From: JBBQVS01 sp964250805
GTDB lineage: Bacteria; Chloroflexota; Ktedonobacteria; Ktedonobacterales; Ktedonobacteraceae
NCBI GenBank assembly: GCA_964250805.1
Contig: CAXUHG010000006.1
Coordinates: 29,501-93,500, forward strand
Length of the DNA: 64,000 nt
Direction of reading: 5' to 3'
In this document: one piece after another, positions 9,152 through 17,330 of the stretch
Layout of the letters: the number at the start of each line of letters is the position of its first letter
Position numbering within the stretch: position 1 is the stretch's first letter
Translations under genes and position numbers: made by a program
Notes under the pieces: model-generated
Seen by the model: only the letters and a program-made list of their open reading frames with translations
Told to the model about the DNA's origin: nothing
The model's database searches: none

Positions 9152-9176
9152 CTGTCTGCTTCGATGAAGCAGACAG
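9152..9176. terminator. Bidirectional terminator hairpin
   Basis: An 11-bp perfect stem (9152-9162 with 9166-9176, CTGTCTGCTTC type) with a 3-base loop lies between the stops of the convergent genes at 9145 and 9192. Confidence 0.7.
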
Positions 9177-9191
9177 TCAGCAACATAACTG

Positions 9192-9968
9192 TTATTTTGC
9201 TACCCAACCACAATCAACAAGCAGATCGCTTCCTGTCATGAATGAAGCAGCATCGCTTGCTAGAAAGAAGACGGTTTCGGCAATCTCGCGTGGTTCAGCC
9301 CAACGTTTGAATGCCTGCTCTGCCTCGCGGGATTGTTTGACTTCCTCGAAAGAACGGCCTGAGCGTTGTGACTCTAATGCCACATCTGAGCGTAACATGG
9401 GCGTATCCACCGAGCCGGGGCTGATTGAGTTGACGCGGATGTTATCTGATGCCACTTCCCAGGCTAAAGCGCGTGTAAAAGAGAGTATTGCACCTTTGGT
9501 CGCGCCATAGATTGCATGATCCGTCTGCCCCACATGACCAGAAACGGAGGCCATGTTGACGATACTGCCACTTTTTTGTGTTTGCATAATCGGCAAGACG
9601 TGTTTGCAGAGCAGGAATGTGCCACCTAGATTCACATCCACAACTCGACGGTACTCACTCCACTCGGTTTCAACGAGAGGTTTGACGAGTACCATGCCAG
9701 CAACGTTGAGTAGTGTGTCGATACGCCCAAAGCGTTCCTGAACAGCGGCTATCGTTGTCTTAACGCTTGCTTCGTTCACGATGTCGCACTGATAGAAATA
9801 GCAATCGCCGCCTGAACGGTTGACCTCATCACAGACCTGCTGACCCGCGTCGAGTCGATCAAGGGCAGCGATTGCGTAACCACGTTCGGCGAATAGCCGG
9901 AGTGTTGCCTCGCCGATGCCTTGAGCCATGCCAGTAATGAGGGCAACGCGTTTTGTGGACTTACTCAT
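9192..9968 (-). CDS. SDR-family oxidoreductase
   Basis: A 258-residue short-chain dehydrogenase. I use the ATG at 9968, which overlaps the end of the upstream BKACE gene by 8 bp; a longer frame to 10046 lies within that gene and is unlikely. The cofactor motif is 'ITGMAQGIGE', 'NVAGMVLVKPL' follows at ~85, the catalytic 'YGATKGA' Tyr/Lys is near residue 155, and the C-terminus 'LVDCGWVAK' is typical of the FabG-like classical SDRs. It probably oxidises or reduces a hydroxyl/keto group with NAD(P)(H). As the last gene of the minus-strand catabolic cluster it may handle an alcohol made by the P450. Confidence 0.88.
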   Translation of the reverse strand: MSKSTKRVALITGMAQGIGEATLRLFAERGYAIAALDRLDAGQQVCDEVNRSGGDCYFYQCDIVNEASVKTTIAAVQERFGRIDTLLNVAGMVLVKPLVETEWSEYRRVVDVNLGGTFLLCKHVLPIMQTQKSGSIVNMASVSGHVGQTDHAIYGATKGAILSFTRALAWEVASDNIRVNSISPGSVDTPMLRSDVALESQRSGRSFEEVKQSREAEQAFKRWAEPREIAETVFFLASDAASFMTGSDLLVDCGWVAK

Positions 9969-10752
9969 CTTGCGCTCCGATACCCAGTATCTGCCGCGCC
10001 TCTGCCTGCGTTGCGATTTGTCGTCCCAGACGGTGGGCAAGATCAACGACCTCCGCGACCAGTTCGTGCGTCGCTACGACCTGCCCATTGATGTAGGGAT
10101 AATCCTCTGTGCCAACGCGCACATGATCGCCTTGTAGAATTGCGGCAGCTAGGATAGCTTTCTGTTCTGACCCCATAATACTTACGTTGATGACACTCCC
10201 CTCTGGCATCAACCGACGGCGATACAGATATTCTTCCATTGTGGGCGGCGACCATGATCCGCCAGGCCAGCCAAAGAAGAGAGTGGTGAAGTATGGCGCG
10301 GGAAGAAGCCCCTTGCCAATCAAAAATTGCATGTTCCAGATAGAGCCTGTATGCCAGACTTCGAGTTCTGGCTTGACAGAATACTGATTACAGAGAGACA
10401 TGTATTCTTCCAGTTCCTCACGGGGATGCAGCACATGCACATCCAAACCAGTAAACGCCTCGTCGTGATGACTAACAATCATTGAGATCATGTCGGCATG
10501 CTCCGTCCAGACCTCGATACGATCAGGAATGGGCAAGCTTGACATGCCGCACTGAACAACTAGTCCAGTATGCTGATGCAGGGTATGAATAACTTGCGTC
10601 CACATTCCTTGTGCATGAATATGAAATATGTGTGCGCCAGCTTGCTCACATAATTTGGCCTCGTCGGTAATCTCCTCTACAGTATGCGGATAAGGCACGT
10701 CTGGTGAGAGCCAGCAGATGTTTGGCGTAGCGGTAATAATTAACGGATTCAC
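9961..10752 (-). CDS. BKACE-family beta-keto acid cleavage protein (DUF849)
   Basis: A 263-residue TIM-barrel protein of the 3-keto-5-aminohexanoate cleavage (Kce/BKACE) family. 'IITATPNICWLSPDVPYP' opens the protein, 'GAHIFHIHAQG' carries the zinc-binding His pair, and 'GSEQKAILAAAILQGDHVRVGTEDY' is the conserved C-terminal segment. Family enzymes condense a beta-keto acid with acetyl-CoA to give acetoacetate and a new acyl-CoA. I prefer the GTG at 10752, preceded by AAAGAGG, because family members begin a few residues before 'IITA'; a start at 10815 would add 21 atypical residues. Its 3' end overlaps the SDR gene. Confidence 0.82.
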   Translation of the reverse strand: MNPLIITATPNICWLSPDVPYPHTVEEITDEAKLCEQAGAHIFHIHAQGMWTQVIHTLHQHTGLVVQCGMSSLPIPDRIEVWTEHADMISMIVSHHDEAFTGLDVHVLHPREELEEYMSLCNQYSVKPELEVWHTGSIWNMQFLIGKGLLPAPYFTTLFFGWPGGSWSPPTMEEYLYRRRLMPEGSVINVSIMGSEQKAILAAAILQGDHVRVGTEDYPYINGQVVATHELVAEVVDLAHRLGRQIATQAEARQILGIGAQDE

Positions 10753-10841
10753 AGGTGTAGTTACCTCTTTCCTTAGCAAAAGAAACACGACTGCAGAAAA
10801 CGAAACGGGTTGCAACGTTCCCTCACCATATCACCGCAATG

Positions 10842-12116
10842 CTATATGTTGGGCACTTTGAGTGCCATCACAATGCAGCTTGCGATAAAAAACAGAGCAG
10901 AGACGACGAAAAAGATGATGAAACTGGTAAGCGTTGGCGCACCCTGAAAGTTCAGGATGACACCAAATATCGGCGGTGCTATACCATTGGCAACTCCTGT
11001 CGCAAGATTCGCATATGCCATGTATTTGCCCGCCTCTTCGATTGGCACTAGATCACTTGAAAGGGCAGTATCGACGCTAAGAATGACTCCATTTGAGGCA
11101 CTGTAGAACGATGAGAAGATGATGAAAACCAGGAAGGTCGTCGCAAATGGGAAAAAAAGCCCGACCACGCTCGCAATAATCACAGAGATGATGATAATGT
11201 TGCGGCGTCCAAATTTATCAGAAAGAGAGCCAGCACCTAAAGCAAAAAGCACGCTGATCACCAGGCTGATGAGTCCTGATATCTGAATGGCTGTTGCTAG
11301 CGCATCCGGTGCTGTAATATGGATAATGCCCTCAAGATAGTAAACTCCGAAAAACTGGAAGCCAGAGACTCCCATATAAATCAGAAAACTTCCAAAGACG
11401 AACCAGAAAAAGACACTGATACCGGGACGTTTCTCGATATGGAACATTTCTGCCAGTACCGCTTTCAGCTTAATCGGCTTGGCATCCAACATCGGCTTGT
11501 CGTAGCGACGCATAGCAAATACATTCAGCAACGTCATAACCGCGTAGAGAACCGCAACAAGGATATAGCCAGCACTCGCAAGGTGTGCGGCAAATAGTGC
11601 TGTCACTCCACCAACTCCAATAGCCGACCCAATTATCGTAAACACGCCTTTGATACCAGCACTAATACCACGCTGGTTCACGGGAACAAAGTCGGCAAGC
11701 GTCGGCTGCCATGCGCCAGAAGCTATATTGGTGAAGAACTGCATCCCAAAGTAGGCTAGACAGACACTGAAGAGTGAGAGCGGCACAAAGACAGGAATGA
11801 GGAGGAATGGTAACGTTAGAAGCATTCCTACTACCAGCGTTGGCCTGCGTCGCCCATAACGGCTGCTTGAGTGATCGCTGAGAATGCCCGCGACAATATT
11901 CACGATGACCGCAATCCCAATTGCTATACCAACAAGAACGCCTAGCACGATGCCCTTTGTTGCCTCTGAGGTAACGGCCTCGACCTGCACGGGCAAGATG
12001 TAAATGTTATAGGAGAGCCAGACGACGTTTACCCCCAGAGCAAAAAAGCTTGTCATTATGAGCGCGGGCATAGACAATCGCTTCGTCGGCGTCGAAATCG
12101 CTGAAATAACGGACAT
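10842..12116 (-). CDS. MFS transporter, GPH/SLC45-like
   Basis: A 424-residue protein with about 12 membrane helices. The ATG at 12116 has a strong AAAGGAG site. The cytoplasmic loop after TM2 reads 'SDHSSSRYGRRRPTLVVG', and the sixth-to-seventh loop contains 'SLSDKFGRRNIII'. These resemble sugar/cation symporters of the glycoside-pentoside-hexuronide and SLC45 groups. It would import or export a substrate of the surrounding catabolic cluster. Spacing to the SCP2 gene is 43 bp and to the BKACE gene 89 bp, consistent with one transcript. Confidence 0.82.
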   Translation of the reverse strand: MSVISAISTPTKRLSMPALIMTSFFALGVNVVWLSYNIYILPVQVEAVTSEATKGIVLGVLVGIAIGIAVIVNIVAGILSDHSSSRYGRRRPTLVVGMLLTLPFLLIPVFVPLSLFSVCLAYFGMQFFTNIASGAWQPTLADFVPVNQRGISAGIKGVFTIIGSAIGVGGVTALFAAHLASAGYILVAVLYAVMTLLNVFAMRRYDKPMLDAKPIKLKAVLAEMFHIEKRPGISVFFWFVFGSFLIYMGVSGFQFFGVYYLEGIIHITAPDALATAIQISGLISLVISVLFALGAGSLSDKFGRRNIIIISVIIASVVGLFFPFATTFLVFIIFSSFYSASNGVILSVDTALSSDLVPIEEAGKYMAYANLATGVANGIAPPIFGVILNFQGAPTLTSFIIFFVVSALFFIASCIVMALKVPNI

Positions 12117-12159
12117 GGATGTCTCCTTTATTTCTGAGACCTTCGTCATTTTGCGCTTC

Positions 12160-12486
12160 TTAGAACATCAGTTTCTGCAGTTTCATCAGATCTTCCTGTG
12201 CGCCCTGAACCTTGATTCTCCGTGTCATATAGGCCGTCATGGGATTCACCTTTTTGTCCATAATGCCAGCCAACACATCAGTATTAGCAGTTGTCTTAAT
12301 ATCAGGCTTCTCTATCGTTTTCTCTTCTAGCGTGGCATTTCCATTGACAATGGTCATCACAAAGGCTTGCTTTGTATCAGGAAACTCGAACAGCAGAGTT
12401 TTCGTAAAGTCTTTGAAATAGTCCCGATTGGCGGGATCAGTGAAACGCTCCTGGACACGCTGCAGATAGGGAAGAATGTCTGCCAT
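12160..12486 (-). CDS. SCP2 sterol-carrier-like domain protein
   Basis: A 108-residue stand-alone SCP2-type protein. The start at 12486 is preceded by AAAGGA. 'FPDTKQAFVMTIVNGNATLEE' and 'DIKTTANTDVLAGIMDKKVNPMTAYMTRRIKVQGAQEDLMKL' follow the SCP2 pattern (an amphipathic cavity, then a 'G.i.v.G' hairpin); only part is quoted here. Such domains bind lipids, acyl chains or hydrophobic small molecules. Its place between an MFS transporter and a Gfo/Idh/MocA enzyme suggests that the pathway handles a hydrophobic substrate. Confidence 0.8.
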   Translation of the reverse strand: MADILPYLQRVQERFTDPANRDYFKDFTKTLLFEFPDTKQAFVMTIVNGNATLEEKTIEKPDIKTTANTDVLAGIMDKKVNPMTAYMTRRIKVQGAQEDLMKLQKLMF

Positions 12487-12517
12487 GAGAAATAGTCCTT
12501 TCACTTCATGATGTACG

Positions 12518-13543
12518 TTATTGAGAAACGGGAACAGCTTTTCCCTCGGCGATTGATGTATAACCCGCTTCGGCTACCTGGATTGCATGATAACCATAGA
12601 GCGAATTGATTCTAGGAAGTCGCTTCTCGATAATTGCCTGGACAAAATCCTGCACCTCCGCAATCATAGAGAGGTACTTCCAGGCCAGAGGCTCGTAAGG
12701 AACATTATCCAGAGGCGTACCATCAACATCGTCGGAGCCACGAAAATGCATTACTGGTGGATTTGCCAGTTGATCGACGATTAGTGACCCCTTACTACCG
12801 TGAATTTCCAGGCGTTCGGTCCACGGTGCTTCGACGATACAGCTCTGTGTGGTTTCAAAAACTGCCCCATTCGCTAAATGACCAAAGGCAACTGTGTGGT
12901 CATCGACAACGCTTTCAGGAATGACTTTGTAAGCAATCGCTTGAATATCGCGCACGCCACCAAAGAGCCACCTCATCAGATAAAAAGAATGCACACCTGA
13001 ATCCAGAAGAACACCTAAATTTTCCGGGCTACCCACCCAGCTTGTCTGACTTTTGATACGTCCTACCTCACTGCCAGCGATGTAGGTGCGAACTAAGCGG
13101 ATATCGCCTAGTTCATCAGCATGTAACAAACGTTCAGCTTCGAGGTAGGCAGTAACAAAGTGGGTGTTCTCCGCGACAGTAAATGTAACTCCCCTAGCCT
13201 CTGCGGTTTGAATCAGGTGGAGAGCTTGTTCAGAGGTCATAGCCATTGGCTTTTCGACCAGCACATGTTTACCTTGTTCCAGTGCTGCCAGCGCGATTGG
13301 ATAGTGCCAGCGATGAGGCACAGTAATGTCCACCATGTCTACATTGGCATCAGCTATCAACGCATGATAATCAGTATAAACACGGGCGTTATAGGGAATT
13401 GCACGCTCATGTGCCGCTCTTTCATTGACATCACAAACGGCAACAATCTGGGCGAGGTCAGGAATTTCGCTATAGCCAGCTTCATGTACATAGGCAATAC
13501 CGCCAGTACCTATGATGCCTACTCGGACGTTACTTATACTCAT
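12518..13543 (-). CDS. Gfo/Idh/MocA-family oxidoreductase
   Basis: A 341-residue NAD(P)-dependent dehydrogenase. The Rossmann start 'VGIIGTGGIAYVHEAGY' is followed by 'VDITVPHRWHYPIALAALEQGKHVLVEKPMAMT', with the catalytic Lys in 'VEKP'. The C-terminal alpha/beta domain carries 'LLDSGVHSFYLMRWLFG'. GGAGG lies just upstream of the start. The family mostly oxidises sugar or cyclitol hydroxyls. Spacing of 31 bp to SCP2 and 72 bp to the M24 gene supports an operon. Confidence 0.88.
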   Translation of the reverse strand: MSISNVRVGIIGTGGIAYVHEAGYSEIPDLAQIVAVCDVNERAAHERAIPYNARVYTDYHALIADANVDMVDITVPHRWHYPIALAALEQGKHVLVEKPMAMTSEQALHLIQTAEARGVTFTVAENTHFVTAYLEAERLLHADELGDIRLVRTYIAGSEVGRIKSQTSWVGSPENLGVLLDSGVHSFYLMRWLFGGVRDIQAIAYKVIPESVVDDHTVAFGHLANGAVFETTQSCIVEAPWTERLEIHGSKGSLIVDQLANPPVMHFRGSDDVDGTPLDNVPYEPLAWKYLSMIAEVQDFVQAIIEKRLPRINSLYGYHAIQVAEAGYTSIAEGKAVPVSQ

Positions 13544-13615
13544 ACGCCTCCTTGAAAACCATGAATAGGGAAATAGCCTGATGAAGCTTTCACCAGGAGC
13601 AAAAGCAAGAATCCG

Positions 13616-14737
13616 CTACACGCTTTGTATGGCGGGATTGCTGTTCGTCAACTTAATTGCTCCCGTCTGTGTCACCAGGAAGGTTTCTTCGTTGCCGATG
13701 TTGGTTCCGTCCTTGTAGGCTGTATACAACTCGATGTTCAGCACCATGCCAGCTTGTACGGTATGAAGTGTATCAAAAGAAATCCATGCCTCCTCCGTCT
13801 GTAAACCGATACTGTGACCAACATTGACAAAGTATGGTGGTAGCGAATGATTGGTATAGATATCCGTTGCCAACGCGTACAGATCGGCGAACAATACTCC
13901 TGGACGCAATGCCTGTCCGACCTGATCGATGATTCCGCACATCGTAGCATGCAACGTTTGCAAATCATCTGGAATAGCACCAGTATAGAGCAGACGACGA
14001 TTGTCGGAGGTATAGCCGTCAACAACCGCACCTAAATCAAGCGTGACCAGCTCGTCCGCTTCAAGCGTTTCGTCGAATGCAATCTCAGGATTTGACGTGC
14101 CGAAAGCGATGGTGGTGTGTCCAATGCCTGTTGCACCATGCTTGAGCATAAGCTGTTTGGCGGTATTGATTAGCCAGAGTCTTGAGGTGCCAATCTTGAC
14201 CTGCTCACGTAGTTCGGCTACCGTCTCTTCGACAATAGCAGTGGCTTTACGCATCAAAGCAAGTTCGTTTTCGGTCTTTATCAGTCGAGCCTGCAAAAGA
14301 ATCTCATCGGCAGGCACAAGTGCAGCGGGCAAAACGAACTCGTGCAGTATATTCAACACGTAAAAAGGACAAGCGCTTTCTATGCCTATTTTCGCATCGG
14401 GTGAAAGCGTCTCTTGAAGGAAATCGCGCAACTCATCAAGTGCGCTATCCCAGTTGAAAAAGGTGCGTACATCGTCAACATCGAAGGTAAAGCCTAACGT
14501 TGCTCCAATCCAACATAGCAACGTCCTTGTGCCATCCGCCGCAATATAGACGAAGAAAGGAAGCTGATTTTTGAGCGCGAAGAGGATAGGATTGCCACTA
14601 CCAGCCAGAACTGGTAGTCCTGATGTATAGTAGACGTTTTCTGGAGAGCTAAGTAGGAGGCCAGCAAGTCCTTGCGCCTGAATCTGCTCGGCTATTGCAG
14701 CCGCTCCCACTCCTAATGTATGTACGGAATACGCCAT
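13616..14737 (-). CDS. M24-family Xaa-Pro-peptidase-like protein
   Basis: A 373-residue protein with the creatinase N-terminal domain and a 'pita-bread' M24 domain. Putative metal ligands are all present: Asp in 'VTLDLGAVVDG', Asp in 'YTSDNRRLLY', His in 'VGHSIGLQTEE', Glu in 'LNIELYTAY' and Glu in 'IGNEETFLVT'. Family members are Xaa-Pro dipeptidases/aminopeptidases, but within catabolic operons they can be creatinase- or DMSP-lyase-like hydrolases, so peptide hydrolysis is not certain. It is the third gene in the P450-led cluster. Confidence 0.85.
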   Translation of the reverse strand: MAYSVHTLGVGAAAIAEQIQAQGLAGLLLSSPENVYYTSGLPVLAGSGNPILFALKNQLPFFVYIAADGTRTLLCWIGATLGFTFDVDDVRTFFNWDSALDELRDFLQETLSPDAKIGIESACPFYVLNILHEFVLPAALVPADEILLQARLIKTENELALMRKATAIVEETVAELREQVKIGTSRLWLINTAKQLMLKHGATGIGHTTIAFGTSNPEIAFDETLEADELVTLDLGAVVDGYTSDNRRLLYTGAIPDDLQTLHATMCGIIDQVGQALRPGVLFADLYALATDIYTNHSLPPYFVNVGHSIGLQTEEAWISFDTLHTVQAGMVLNIELYTAYKDGTNIGNEETFLVTQTGAIKLTNSNPAIQSV

Positions 14738-14839
14738 TATAGTTCCGTCCTTCGCATAAGTACTGAAAAGCGATGACCTGTTCTTTATATTTTTACCACA
14801 TTCATTGTGAAATTACAAAAGATGAGTTCGCGGCAGTAC

Positions 14840-15745
14840 CTATACGTCGGCGCCGCGACGCAATTTCTCCAGCATTCCTAATTGCTCGCTTACAGGCATT
14901 GGCACCAAATCAAAAAAGACGTGCTGAATACCCAGGTCTGCTAATCGTTGCATATCCTCGGAAATTTGTTCGAGGGAACCGCTCAATGGATTACGCGCCT
15001 CTGGTAACGGAGACGTGCTGACCACGCTGTTTGAGCGCACAATAATCTGCATAGCTTGTGGATTCCGTCCTGCCTGTCGTACCATCTCAGGAAAAACATG
15101 TGCAATCTCCTCTAGTGAACTCCACGACCTTGCGACAGGATTCACGCCATCTGCTAAACGAGCGGCTCGTTCAAGTAGTGCCAGTGAAGACGTGCCAAGC
15201 AGAAGAGGTACACCGTTAGGTTGTAGGGGTTTGGGTCCAATATCGGACTTCACAATGTGATAAGAGCGTCCCTCATACTCAACAGGATCAGGTCCCAATG
15301 CAGCACGTAAAGCACCTATATAGTCCTCGAGACCCCTCCCTCTACGTTGCCACGAAATATTAGCGGTATCAAATTCGTCCTTGACCCAGCCTTGCCCAAT
15401 TCCCGCAATGACCCGCCCTTGACTGAACTGGTCGAGCGTGGCGAAGCGGCGAGCCAGCACTACTGGTGTATGAAAGAGCGCATTGATGACACTTGTACCT
15501 AGTTTGATATGCTCAGTCTTCGCGGCAATATACGACAGCGTTTCCAGGGGATCATACACAGTTTTGAAGTATTGAGGCATCGGATTCGAGGGATGCCCAT
15601 AGGCAACAAAGTGGTGCGGACGCAACAAACGCTCTCCCACCCACAGCGAGGCGTAGCCTAACCTCTCGGCTTCCTGAGCGAATTGCGTTATGAGAGCGGG
15701 AGATGCCTCCGCTCCCATATGTGGTAGTGCAATGCCTATCTGCAA
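14840..15745 (-). CDS. LLM-class F420-dependent oxidoreductase
   Basis: A 301-residue luciferase-like TIM barrel of the TIGR03619/F420 type. It starts 'MQIGIALPHMGAEASPALITQFAQ'-like (20 quoted at most: 'QIGIALPHMG'), then 'ERLGYASLWVGERLL', 'KLGTSVINALFHTPVVLARR' and 'GRVIAGIGQGWVKDEF'. Such enzymes use F420 or FMN to oxidise or reduce alcohols, ketones or imines. The gene starts 18 bp after the P450 stop, so the two are very likely co-translated and could act in sequence on one substrate. Confidence 0.85.
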   Translation of the reverse strand: MQIGIALPHMGAEASPALITQFAQEAERLGYASLWVGERLLRPHHFVAYGHPSNPMPQYFKTVYDPLETLSYIAAKTEHIKLGTSVINALFHTPVVLARRFATLDQFSQGRVIAGIGQGWVKDEFDTANISWQRRGRGLEDYIGALRAALGPDPVEYEGRSYHIVKSDIGPKPLQPNGVPLLLGTSSLALLERAARLADGVNPVARSWSSLEEIAHVFPEMVRQAGRNPQAMQIIVRSNSVVSTSPLPEARNPLSGSLEQISEDMQRLADLGIQHVFFDLVPMPVSEQLGMLEKLRRGADV

Positions 15746-15763
15746 GTATGCACACCTTTCTAT

Positions 15764-17137
15764 CTATTCGACATTACGACGCTCGGCGACTCGTACACGA
15801 AATTTGTAACCAAAGGTTGGTGTAGGAGCATTCTTGACACGTAGCTTTTCCTTTGGCTTGACGCGTTCCAGGCGTATCATATGCAGGACAACGGCTAACA
15901 CTAGTACTATCTGTGCCTCTGCCGCTCCCGCACCTAAACAAAGGTGTGTACCAGCGCCAAAGGGAAAGTAGGCACCGCGTTTCTTATGTTCCTTACGTGG
16001 TTCACTGTAACGCGTAATGTCGAATGCATATGGCTCAGGGAAGATTTCTGGCAAGAAGTGAGCGGCGGTGGTAGCGATGAGAACGTTTTGTCCCTTATCT
16101 ACACGATAACCCGCGAACTCAAATGTTTTAGCGGCATGGCGATTTACTACGGGAGCGATAGAATGAAGCCGCAATGTTTCCATCATGGCACCATGAAGGG
16201 CACCATGCGAACGAATATGAGCCGTGTCTGGCATACCTTGTGAGAAGAGAGAATCGGCCTCCTCTACACAGCACTCAAGAACATCAGGATGTTTGAGCAG
16301 TTCATACAGCATGTAGGTACATTCGTTCGCGGCGGTATCCAGGCCAGCAATGAAGGGACCTGTCGCGGCGAAGAGAATCTGAGCTTCATTGCCTAATAGC
16401 TCTTTGAACTCATCCTTTTTGCTAGCCGCTAGGATAGTATCGACGAGATCAGGTTTTTCGCGCGATGTTGCGCGGTGTTCCGCAACCATATCGCGTCCCA
16501 TTTGCTGAAAACGTCGTTTTGCGCGGGTATAGGATGGCATACGTAGCATAAAAGTCGGAGCCTGTTTGTTGATATGAACATTGAGGGAGGTTCTAACTGT
16601 GGTGATCATACTATCGAGATTGTCTCCTGGCGCATGATTTGCCAACGCTCTGCCAAGTTGTTCCGTGACGATAAGGCGAAATAAGTAAAGAGCGGGTATT
16701 TCTTCGCCGACCTGTAAGCGGTTGACGACGTTTTGCGCGATCTCGACAAGTAGAGGAATATCAGAGAGTAGAGTATTAGCTGAATAGCTCGTCTTGAACA
16801 ATTTACGTATTCTTGCATGTTGTTCGCCGTCGATATCTTGTAAGTACTCTTCGGCACCAAATTCACTACCGAAACTGTGCCATGCCTCTCTTGAACTAAA
16901 TTTGTCGGCACCTTCTTGCGTGACAAAAACATTTGCCTCCGGTCCCGCTATAATCACAATATCGCCTGTGGGTACGTGAATACGAAAAATTGGTCCAAAG
17001 CGTTTGTACTGCGCAACGATAAATCCCATCAAATCTTTCGTCAACTCACGTGCATTGCCCAAAAAAGGTAATCCCGGCACCAATGGTGGAAGAGGACGTT
17101 GGACAACTTCTGTCTCTGCGTCAGTCTGTGTACTCAT
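15764..17137 (-). CDS. Cytochrome P450
   Basis: A 457-residue soluble P450. The I-helix oxygen site 'AGLDTAANE' is at 264-272, the ExxR motif 'ETLR' at 320-323, and the haem-binding loop 'FPFGAGTHLCLGAGAAEAQI' has its Cys at 400. There is no N-terminal membrane anchor. It would hydroxylate a substrate with O2 and electrons from a ferredoxin partner not encoded nearby. It is the promoter-proximal gene of the eight-gene minus-strand catabolic cluster. The CYP subfamily cannot be assigned here. Confidence 0.93.
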   Translation of the reverse strand: MSTQTDAETEVVQRPLPPLVPGLPFLGNARELTKDLMGFIVAQYKRFGPIFRIHVPTGDIVIIAGPEANVFVTQEGADKFSSREAWHSFGSEFGAEEYLQDIDGEQHARIRKLFKTSYSANTLLSDIPLLVEIAQNVVNRLQVGEEIPALYLFRLIVTEQLGRALANHAPGDNLDSMITTVRTSLNVHINKQAPTFMLRMPSYTRAKRRFQQMGRDMVAEHRATSREKPDLVDTILAASKKDEFKELLGNEAQILFAATGPFIAGLDTAANECTYMLYELLKHPDVLECCVEEADSLFSQGMPDTAHIRSHGALHGAMMETLRLHSIAPVVNRHAAKTFEFAGYRVDKGQNVLIATTAAHFLPEIFPEPYAFDITRYSEPRKEHKKRGAYFPFGAGTHLCLGAGAAEAQIVLVLAVVLHMIRLERVKPKEKLRVKNAPTPTFGYKFRVRVAERRNVE

Positions 17138-17330
17138 TGTTAAGCTTGCTCCTTTTCGTCCATGACATACATAGTAAGCTTATTAGTCAACTATACACAT
17201 CATACTACATCTTGAAGGTTAGTTGCGGATTCAGGTTTGAGAAGTTGACAATCCCCAATTGATGTGCGACTGTCTATAGTACATTCTTGAATTTGTAAGG
17301 AACAGAGAAATGGGCATGGAAGCTAAGACG

